From NCBI RefSeq assembly GCF_003945595.2, contig NW_024104378.1:248001-312000 (forward strand): a stretch of DNA of 64,000 bases. Reading direction: 5' to 3'. The notes under the pieces are model-generated. The model saw only the letters and a program-made list of their open reading frames with translations. It did no database searches and was not told the DNA's origin. Shown piece by piece: positions 55,876 through 64,000 of the stretch. Both the position numbers and the translations under genes were made by a program. How positions within the stretch are numbered: position 1 is the first letter of the stretch; each line of letters starts with the position of its first letter. Origin of the DNA: Pipra filicauda. Its lineage: Eukaryota > Chordata > Aves > Passeriformes > Pipridae.

Positions 55876-56150
55876 TGAAGTGATAGGAAAAGAGGGAATG
55901 GCTTCCCACTGCCAGAGGGCAGGGTTAGATGGGATGCTGGGAAGAAATTCTTCCCTGTGGGGGTGGGGAGGCCCTGGCACAGGTAGCTCAGAGAAGCTGT
56001 GGCTACCCCACCCCTGGAAGTGTCCAAGGCCAGGTTGGACAGGGCTTGGAGCAACCTGGTCTAGTGGAAGGTGTCCCTGCCCATGGCAGGGGGTGGAACA
56101 AGATGAGCTTTAAGGTCCCTTCCATGCCAAACCATTCTGGGATTCCATAA
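55876..56150 (+). mobile_element. CR1 LINE 3' end (J-like), long copy
   Basis: It starts 'tgaagtgataggaaaagagg', passes 'aatggcttcccactgccaga', 'atgggatgctgggaagaaat' and the core, and ends 'accattctgggattccataa'. It is plus-oriented and among the longest J-like copies. Confidence 0.93.
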
Positions 56151-56604
56151 TCCTGTTATCATTTATAGAAAAGCCGATGGAAAGCATGAATAATGTGGAA
56201 AGGGATGTGGGGCACAATTTGGGGGGCTGCACAGTAGCCTCCTTGGAAAGGTTTTGTGCCCTCTCTGAGCTCCCAAGTAAAGCTCTCATCCCCCTGTCAG
56301 CTGTGATTTGTAACGGGACTCGTGGCATCTGGTTTTCATATGAGGGGTGGAATACAGGGATCTGTCTGGTCCTGCTGCCCAGAGCTATTCAGCTGGGCCG
56401 GCTCGCTGAAAAAACCGTTCCTGAAAGGCACTAATCACTGCGGGGGTGGAGGGAGGGAAAGGATCCGCTGTCCCCGCGGGGTGGGATGCGAACTGAGGGG
56501 CAGGAGGGTGAGGAGGGGCTGGAGCCCACCTGAGTCTGGGTTCTACTGCAGCCCCTGCCTGTGCATGGGAGAAGGATCTGGAAAATGCAACACAGAATGT
56601 GGAC
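56151..56604. other. Short unique spacer between two CR1 copies
   Basis: No repeat was recognised. There is a mild GC-rich patch with a few CpGs (ctgtccccgcggggtgggat) at about 56468. Confidence 0.45.
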
Positions 56605-56934
56605 TTCCAGTGCCTAAAGGGGATCTGAGAGAGCTGGAGAGGGACTTGGAGGACATGGAGTGACAGGACAAGGGGGAATGGCTTCCACCTGACTGAAGGC
56701 AGAATTAGGTGGGATATTGGGAAGAAGTTCTTCTCTGTGAGGGTGGTGAGGCCCTGGCACAGGTTACCCAGAGAAGCTGTGGCTGCCCCATCCCTGCAAG
56801 TGTCCAAGGCCAGGTTGGATGGGGCTTGGAGCAACCTGGGATAGTGGAAGGTGTCCCTGCCCATGGCAGAGGTTTTGGAACAATATGAGCTTTAAGGTCC
56901 CTTCCAACCCAAACCATTCTGGGATTCTATAAAA
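56605..56934 (+). mobile_element. CR1 LINE 3' end (J-like), longest J-like copy
   Basis: It extends further 5' than other J-like copies: 'cttccagtgcctaaagggga' and 'tctgagagagctggagaggg', corresponding to the ORF2 C-terminal region. It then includes 'tggagtgacaggacaagggg', the core, and the end 'aaaccattctgggattctat'. A small alteration (ggcagaggttttggaac) replaces the usual gcagggggtggaac. Confidence 0.94.
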
Positions 56935-59900
56935 ATGAATCAGGTAATGCCAATCTGGACATGTGAGAGCTTCAGAGGAGGGAGCACCATGTCCCCTGCC
57001 CTTGCCTGAGCGATGGGCTAGTGCTGGGCGAGCAGGGGCAAGAACGTCCCAGGGTATCAGTTTGTTCTCTATCTTCACATGGCAGTGGTTTTGGGGAATC
57101 CCCCAGCCCAGAGATTCCAGCCTTGAGAGGTGTCCCAGATGAGGAACTCCCTGGGAAATCCAGATGAGGTTTGCTCACTGTCACCTTATTATCAGAGCTG
57201 GAGGATGAGAGGAGGTTGTTCTCCAGGGTGGCTTCTAGCAAAATCCAGATCCCAACACCAGCATACCAGAGCACTGCTATGAAACCCAGCATGGACTGGC
57301 CTACTGGGAACACTTAAGAGCAGGAGGGTTGTAGCTGGCACAGAAGCTGGGAAGCAGCCTTAAAAAGAGGAATATCTGCCTCCAGCTGCCAAAGGGCACT
57401 GGGTTCAAGGGATGCTTCCAACCCTGGGACCTGCCAGGGACATCCCGTGTGAAGTCAGGTCTCTGTGGGTGGCTCAGTGTCCCTCTGTCCCCTGCTCCAT
57501 CCCCTGCTTCCCCTTCACTCCTGTCCCTTTTTTCAGAAAAGCCTGGAAAGCTTTGTACAGGGCAAGGCTGGATGTACCAAACAGGGTCCAAATAGCACCA
57601 GGAACCTGTTTCCACCCCTTCCCCCTGCTAAGAAACACTTCCAAATCCTATAAAAGCCGCCAGAGAAGGACACTTGAGCATCATCTATAATTTTAACACA
57701 ATGGTCTAATTTTCCCAAACCAGCAGCTGATTTTCAGCAGCAAGGAATGCTCTAGAGGAAGCGATTTTATTTTCCCTTCCCTTGCTGGATTTCCTAGGAT
57801 GCAGCCTTTGATCCAGACTCCTGATGTTATCAAGTAGGAAGCTGCAGCTCTTTGAAGTGGGCTTCACGTCGTGCTTAAAACCTTGGGGGGGTTTTAAACC
57901 TTTGGCACCGGGGATGGATCACCCCGACTCCATATCCAAGGACTGTGGCCACCAAGGGATGTCCAAGGATCCCTCACACCCTGAGTTGGGAGCAGAAGAC
58001 ACAAGATGACAGTTCAGAGCCTTCTCAGGGAGATTTAATGCCTCAAGGAGCCCAGACTGTGGCCTGAGTAAGATTTGGGTGTCCTGCTGCTGTTTGGAAC
58101 ATCTGGCCTTGCTGCTGTGACCTGGGGCAGTGGAAACGGATCATGTCCTGATTCCAGAGGAACTGCCTGACATTGGGATGATGTTTGCAGGATTGTGTCT
58201 GTCTGGGTCATTGTAAAACTCCTTTCTGCTTTGGTTCTGTGGCTGCTTGTCCTGAATTTCACCTCAAAAAGGCACCCTCTTCTTTTGGAACTGTGGATCC
58301 ATCTGGAAGTAGCAGCAGCAGCAAATGACTCTGTGATGGGACCAGCCGCAAGCAGGCAGTGCTGGGATCCTGTACTGGATTAACTGGGATGTGAATGAGT
58401 TTGGTTTACAAACAAGTCCCACATCATCAATTAGTAGCACCCATGAGTCGTGGGTCACACAGTCACCTCCCCAGACATGAAGATAAATCAAGGTTGATTC
58501 ATGCAACACTCTAAGCTGGAGGAGGTTTGGAGGAGATAAATGGTCTGGATCCAGTCTCTAGCATGGTAGACCCACAGCTGAGTGAGTGATGGGTGCCCCA
58601 GACTTCCAGTGCATCCCTTGCCATGGGCTGTCACACCACAAGCAGCTCCTCATTTGCTTCCCACCAGCTCCATCAAAGGACATTGTAATGAGCTGCTTCC
58701 AGGAGGGATGGCCAAGCAGTGGGATTGATGTCCTGTAGAAGGAAGGGTCCACTCTGGAGGATCACCCCAAACACCTGCCGAGGTTGATCTCCTGTGCCAA
58801 GGGTGGGTGATCCTGGCACCGCTGCCTCGCTCGCTAGGAAAATTCCCTCTTGGTTTCCTAATGGTATAAGGATGCTGAACATGTGCTCACAGTGCTTCTT
58901 TTTGCTTCTTAACCCCAAATCTAAAGCTCCAGGTGGTTTTTCAGGCCAGAAATCGCTATTTTTCCTCTCACCACCAGCATCCTCAGCTTTGCAGCAATTT
59001 CTGAGGCTGAACTTTTGTCCTGCAGACAGAGACGACTTTAATTGTGCCCTATAAAGAAGCAAAGCTCTTCCCTCGAGGAAAGTTCACAAGGAAGATGGAA
59101 AATAGGCCCTTAATGCCCTAAGAATTTTCCTCTCTTCCCCCATCTTCCCTTCCATCAACTTTTAAGCTTATCCAAAAACTCCAGCCCCGTGCTTCTATAC
59201 ATTGAGGCAGGACCAGGACACTGCAGCTTTGCCAGCAGTGCAGCATTTCCATTGAGTTCTAAGTGGAAGCAAATGGTTTAAAAGGAAATTAAATTTACAG
59301 CTCTATAAAAAAATGCATTTTATTGCTTTGCCTGTCCCTTAGTAGAGGCAGGGAGATAAAGGAATGCTTTGCATTTGTCTCTTGCCTCGGAGGCTGGAGG
59401 CAAAGAGGAGCAAACCCATGGATCACAGAATAGCCAGGCAGATGGATTCGGCCCCTGTGCAAGTCAGTGGCAAAATTCTGGGAAGGGATACTTGGAGGTG
59501 ATTCTCAGGATGCTTCCTGCTCTTAAATGTTGGCTGGGAACACAGACACAGCAACACCTGAGGGTTTATTTATGGGGAAATATAGCCCCTCTCTTGGATT
59601 TATTAATTAATCTTTTCCCCATGGCACTGACTGGGGAGCTTAGAATAAATGGCAATAAAATAGTGTCGCTGGATATCTGTGGAAGCGGATAGGATTGGGG
59701 TGGGGAGGAGGGGTTGGTGCCTTCATGTTTGAAGCAAGGAGGAGCCAGGTTTGCCTGTGGACATGCGCCAGCTCAGCCACTGGATCCATCTGTGCCGTGT
59801 CCAACTGAGCCAGGAAAAAGCTGTGGGACAGGGGAAGGTGACAGCCAGTGGGGAGCTCAGCACAGCATGACTACTGGTGCAAAAATCCTCCAGGATTATA

Positions 59901-60509
59901 GAAGCATCCCTGGTTGGATGTGGATGGATGCAGAAGGAGCTGTCAAAGGCTTAGCTGGACTCGGTTTGCACCAGCAGCCCCAGCTTTGGGGTTGCACATC
60001 ACCCTCATCCCCAGAACGATCCTTCCCAGGGCTGCCAGCTCAGAGGGGGCCCACCAGGAGCAGCTGGGTGACATCTTTCCCTATTGACACCTCACCCAGG
60101 GCCCGGGATGGACGAAGGGATGCTGTGGCTGTGCCCGTTGAGGTGGGTAAAGGAGCTTTGCCTCATCCAGCGCCGCCTGAGCTACAAAGTGAGTGTGTGG
60201 AGGCTCTTGGCCCTCCGGAGGAGGAACCTCCCCCGGCTCCAGCCCTCCCAGCTGTGTCAATAGAGGAGGAAGAAACAAAAGTGCTCTTTCTTTGCCTGTT
60301 GTTTTTGCAGAGGGGGACAAGCTGATGGCAGTCGCACTGTGACACTGCTGGGGACAAGTGTGTGTGGGGCTCAGCCGAGCTCTCCACAGCCTTCTGGGAA
60401 AGATGCAACAGTGGGGTGCAGGGAAGGGATCCAGAGAGTCTGTTTATAATACATATATATGTGAGTTTTATATGTAATTTTTATTTATATGTGTATGAGA
60501 ATTAAGTTA
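56935..60509. other. CR1-free unique sequence, 3.6 kb
   Basis: Landmarks are a TATAAAAG box-like motif at about 57649 (cctataaaagccgcc) and an AGC microsatellite stub (gtagcagcagcagc) at about 58306. An 18-nt splice-flanked segment lies at 60171-60188, and a 203-codon plus-strand open frame spans 59714-60325. None makes a recognisable gene. Confidence 0.4.
60171..60188 (+). other. Low-confidence 18-nt microexon candidate
   Basis: It lies between ggagctttgcctcatccag and GTGAGTGTG. The 18 nt (cgccgcctgagctacaaa) would encode Arg-Arg-Leu-Ser-Tyr-Lys, a basophilic-kinase-like motif. Pattern only; it lies inside a longer open frame in another frame, and no neighbouring exons are known. Confidence 0.08.
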
Positions 60510-60648
60510 CCACATCCCTGCAAGTGTTCAAGGCCAAGTTGGATAGGGCTTGGAGCAACCTGGTCTAGTGGAAGGTGTCCCTGCCCATAGAATGAGATAA
60601 GCTTTAAGGTCCCTTCCAACGCAAACCGTTCCATGATTCTATGAAATA
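60510..60648 (+). mobile_element. CR1 LINE 3' end (J-like) inside an AT-rich site
   Basis: It runs from 'taccacatccctgcaagtgt' through 'gcaacctggtctagtggaag' to 'cgttccatgattctatgaaa'. It is plus-oriented, with an internal loss where the gcagggggtggaac segment stood (gcccatagaatgagataagc). It is flanked on both sides by tacatatatat, which could be pre-existing AT-rich target sequence or a target-site duplication. Confidence 0.9.
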
Positions 60649-62404
60649 CATATATATTTCCTTTTTCATGTGGTTTTGAGAGCAGATCATTGCAGGAAGA
60701 AAGGAAGGGAAGGTGATCTCTGGCCTGTCTCTGGAGCCAGGAATTTTTCCCAAGCAGCATCCTTGCTGTCACCAGGGCCTGGGGTGGTTGCACATCTGCT
60801 GGGACATCTCTCCCTCCATGCCTGTCCACACAGCTCTCACTGTGTCCATGTTCCTGGCTGCATCCCCGCTCCCCACCGTGTCCTCTCCATCCCCACCTCT
60901 AAACAGCCTTCCCTGCAGACTTTGTGACACAGCCCAGGGCAGGTGGATGGAGGACATCATGGGGACAAGATAAGGCTCTGGCTGGTCCTCTTCCAGCCAG
61001 GGATCCTGCAGGAAGCTTCTGAAGAACTTCACAAGACATTAGCAGCTGTCCATGTAGAGAAATGCTCCTTGCTAGAGCATCACCCAGCGATGCTGCTGTT
61101 CCTCCCGAGCAGAGCCCAGCAAGGCTTCGGAGCAGCAGCTCATCCCTGGAAAGCCTCCTCTGCCCTCCCCGTGCTGCAGACCCAGGAGCCTCCGAGCCAA
61201 TCCCAGGTGCAAGAATATTGGCCACAGCTGCAGCCGCCCCTCAGCCGCGCTTCCTCCGCGCCGGAGCTCCGTGGAAGCCTCTCCAGACCTGATGTCAGCT
61301 GTGAAAACAAGAGGAGCTACTTCCCACATGGTGCAGGGATGTGTCCGGCTCCTCCGGTGAAGCTCCTGCCACCAGCACAGCACAGGGAGCAGAGGGGTCC
61401 CAGCACTGGGAGCACTGGGAGGCTCAGCCTTGGACACAGGAGGATGCCCAGTCCTGTTTGCCAACTGCTAAATATCATATTGGCTTCTGGGATTGAGGTG
61501 ATGAAATGTGAGAGTTAAATCCCTGTGTCTGTTCATTTTAAAGCAGAGGCTTGGAGGACACCCCAGTCCTGGTGGCAACACAAAGCTTCTCCCATCTTTT
61601 TCCCCAAATCTGCTCCCATTTTCAGAAAAAAACCCAAATCTGAGTATTTTCATCCCTCCTTTTGGTACTGCTGCCATCCTGGAGCCATCCTGCAGGCGAT
61701 CCCAGACCCTGTTTGTGATTTCCACCAGTCAGACTGACAACACTGGGGATGTGCTCCAGGTGTCCCCACACATTCCTTCTCCTGGTGCCATGGCTGGATA
61801 AATCCATGGAAGGTTCTTGCAGCCTCAGGGGCTGGTGAGCATCTCGAGGAGGACTTTGCTTCAGCTTAAACCCAGGGATGTGCCAACATCTGTGGGCAAG
61901 AGAAGGGGAGTCAAGTTGGCTCTGCCCACACCAGTGTGCACCTGCCTGTGTTCGACTGGGAACAACTGGGATTTTCCCTCTTGGACCCTCATTTTCTTCA
62001 TAGACAGCAATGAGTTAGGTGGTGGCACCGTTCCTGCTGAGTGCTGTGAAATCCCTGATGCAACACCAGTTCACTGGCCATGTACATCTGTCACTTTTCC
62101 ATGGGATGTCCAACACTCTGAGGATGAGTCAGAAAGTGAGGAGATAAAGCTGTTCCGATTCACGCCTCGCCTTGGGAAGCAGCAGATTTATGTGCAGCGT
62201 TCACGGGGGCAACACAATGTAAATCAGTGGCTCTCCTGTGTCCTCTCCATTGCTGCTGCTGTTTCCCATGCATATATCCATTTTAATCTCCAGGCTGACA
62301 GGGGGAATCATTCCTGGCTGCTTGGGAGGCCCTGGGCGGGAGAAGGGGAGTCCCAGAGAGAGAGGAACAATTTCTGTTGCTCAGAGAAAGCGTCTTGCAC
62401 TGAG
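60649..62404. other. Unique sequence with two ~195-codon open frames
   Basis: Plus-strand open frames of 191 (60943-61518) and 197 codons (61817-62410) lie here. The first has a Ser/Pro-rich stretch (Arg-Ala-Ser-Ser-Ala-Pro-Glu-Leu-Arg-Gly-Ser-Leu-Ser-Arg-Pro). The second has an acidic patch (Ser-Glu-Asp-Glu-Ser-Glu-Ser-Glu-Glu). A CpG-rich patch (cagccgcgcttcctccgcgc) is at about 61241. Neither frame matches a protein I know, and both may be chance. Confidence 0.35.
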
Positions 62405-62588
62405 CAGTGACGTAGAGGGTGTGGATGCCCCATTCCTGGAAGCATTCAAGGTCAGGTTGGACAGGGCTCTGGGCAACCTGATCTGGTTGAAAATGTCCCT
62501 GCTCTTTGCAGGGATTGGACTAGATGACCTTTAAAAGTCTCTTCCAACCCAAACTATTCTATGATTCTATTCTATGGTTCTACGATTC
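62405..62588 (+). mobile_element. CR1 LINE 3' end, different subfamily with extended tail
   Basis: It starts 'tgacgtagagggtgtggatg', runs through 'aaggtcaggttggacagggc', 'gttgaaaatgtccctgctct' and 'actagatgacctttaaaagt', and ends in a stretched tail (attctatgattctattctat, then ggttctacgattc). It is plus-oriented. The tail has more units than any other copy in this window. Confidence 0.9.
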
Positions 62589-62835
62589 AATTTCTCTCAT
62601 TTGTTCAAAAGCCTAAAACAGTTACTGGTGCAGGGAGGTGTCAAAGGGCAAAATTTGGTCTTGATTCAAATTTCCCTGTAAATTTAGGGGAAATTTTTCC
62701 TTTATGTGAGATTTCAGACCAAGTGGCAGATAAATTTCTTGCGTGTATTTAAATTTGGTTTCTACATTGCAACTAATAGATAGTATTGAAAAGAACATCC
62801 TGATATTCCAGTTCCGACCTCTCAGTTGTCAGTTT
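62589..62835. other. Unique AT-rich spacer between CR1 copies
   Basis: Nothing was recognised in this ~250-bp AT-rich spacer. Confidence 0.45.
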
Positions 62836-63075
62836 TAACCTGTGTCAGAGAAAGTTTAGGTTGGATATTAGGAAAAGGTTCTTTTCCCAGAAGGTGGTCA
62901 GGTGTTGGAACAGGCTCCCCAGGGCAGTGGTCATGGCACCAGAGCTCAAGGAGAATTTGGACAACACCCTCAGGCACAGGGCAGAATTGCTGGTGTGTCC
63001 TGGCAGGGCCAGGAGTTGGACTCAATGATCCTTGTGGGTCCCTCCCAACTCAGGATATTCTGTGGTTCTGTATTT
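62836..63075 (+). mobile_element. CR1 LINE 3' end (E-like), well preserved
   Basis: It reads 'aacctgtgtcagagaaagtt', 'taggttggatattaggaaaa', 'cccagggcagtggtcatggc', 'gagttggactcaatgatcct' and 'aactcaggatattctgtggt'. It is plus-oriented and is the same subfamily type as the minus copies at 10771 and 52405. Confidence 0.92.
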
Positions 63076-64000
63076 TGGTGGCTCCTTCCCCAACTGGATG
63101 CTCTGGATGCTCTTCCCACTGCTCTTGACCCAAAGGTGTGATGAGTCACCTTTGTGGTGACAATCCTGTTGTGCTCAGATCTCTCCAGCCACATGTGGTG
63201 ATGCTCCAAGGATGCAGGAACGGAGAGTGCCATGGAGCTGCAATTCCTGGGTTTGCAATGTGGCTCCTGATGCTCGGATGGTTGTTGGCAGTTGGAGGCA
63301 GGGAGAGGAAAACAATACACAGTTGCCCTGCAATTAAACAGCCTCCTAATTGCAGCGCTACACGCTGCTCTTCCGCTGCTTTCTAAGTTTGGGGGCATAA
63401 TTACAGCAGCAGGGCAAAGGCAGCATCTGCGTTCCGGCCGTGCCAAGCCCTGCCTTCCAGGGATTTTTGGATTTGACCGTATAAATCCTGGGCTGAAACC
63501 TGGCATGGGATGAAAGGGGAAAGCAACCCCCAAGCTCTGCCTGGGCTTGGCCCCAGCAGAGGCACGATGGGCAGAGCCCTCGCAGCCCCTGCAGCCCCCG
63601 CCGTGTTCGCTGGCCTGGGCCCGGGGCAGCATTTGTTCCTCTTTATCATGTGTTTTTGCAAAGCACCTTTAAAAAAAAAAAAAAACAGCGAGGTCTTGCT
63701 CTGGTCAGTCATCACAACTCTCAGTTTAGAAACAGGAAGATTAAAGGGTGGCTTAGGGAAAGCAGGCTGGGTGTCAGAATGCTGGGATGTGCTGGGACCA
63801 GACACAGGCATGAGGGAGTTGTCCTCTTGCTGTGTCTCCATGTCCTTGGCTCAGCTCTTTTTTGGGACAACCTAGTATGACAAATCCATTTCCCTCTGGC
63901 AGATCCCAGCTTGTTTTTGTAGGGTTGCTTGCACAGGGTAGTTTATTTGGGATCATCCTCCAGCATCCCAACACAGAGGAGGGGCTCCAGCCACTCCGGG
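63076..64000. other. Unique sequence to the window end
   Basis: An A15 run (63671-63685) follows cacctttaaa. A long minus-strand frame (220 codons, 62970-63632) is partly CR1-derived at its 3' side and is not a gene call. A GC-rich patch lies at 63580-63630 (ccccgccgtgttcgctggcc). Confidence 0.4.

Noticed and set aside
57649..57656. TATA-box promoter (TATAAAAG)
   Set aside because: One motif match without other promoter evidence; such octamers occur by chance several times in 64 kb.

Overview
This window looks like bird nuclear DNA, most likely from a songbird or close neoavian relative. The evidence is 28 separate fragments of the CR1 LINE retrotransposon. Nearly all are 5'-truncated and keep only the last 50-500 bp, and many end in the characteristic ATTCTATG-type 3' tail. 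At least four subfamily types are recognisable by eye: a J-like majority, then X-like, Y-like and E-like copies. I assign subfamilies from remembered family consensus, not from a search. There is no operon structure or dense coding, and I found no tRNA or rRNA gene, so I read the window as intergenic or intronic sequence.

I could not identify any protein-coding gene with confidence. The open frames are short, occur on both strands, overlap each other, and match no family I know. The one exception is an LINE-type fragment: the C-terminal end of the CR1 ORF2 protein at about 51.0-51.43 kb. Two CpG-rich blocks, at 26.85-27.35 kb and 44.46-45.17 kb, look like promoters or CpG islands. A few short segments are flanked by good splice-site sequences (37004-37045, 44040-44149, 48299-48348, 14410-14508 and two 18-nt segments). 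They are listed as low-confidence exon candidates.

Layout. 0-23 kb: sparse, mostly minus-strand CR1 copies. This part also holds a CR1-free AT-rich stretch (about 7.0-9.2 kb), a diverged direct repeat of unknown identity (9.40-9.56 and 12.30-12.47 kb) and an ATTTT-rich tract (10.2-10.5 kb). 23-34 kb: a Z-DNA-prone tract (25.7 kb), the strong CpG island at 26.9 kb, a 30-31 bp minisatellite (32.07-32.26 kb) and a pair of tandem minus-strand CR1s (33.2-33.8 kb). 34-49 kb: few or no CR1s, including an 8.1-kb CR1-free interval. That interval holds an AT minisatellite (42.2-42.4 kb), a roughly 490-bp polypyrimidine tract (43.4-43.9 kb), the second CpG island and a G-rich stretch (45.3-45.6 kb). 49-64 kb: mostly plus-strand CR1s, including the longest copy (50.95-51.48 kb), and three unrelated minisatellites packed into 52.6-55.5 kb (100-bp, 14-bp and 32-bp units).

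I found no evidence of a new multi-gene system. The best leads are the unknown 9.4/12.3-kb repeat, the minisatellite cluster, the two CpG islands with their neighbouring splice-like segments, and the polypyrimidine tract just upstream of the second island.
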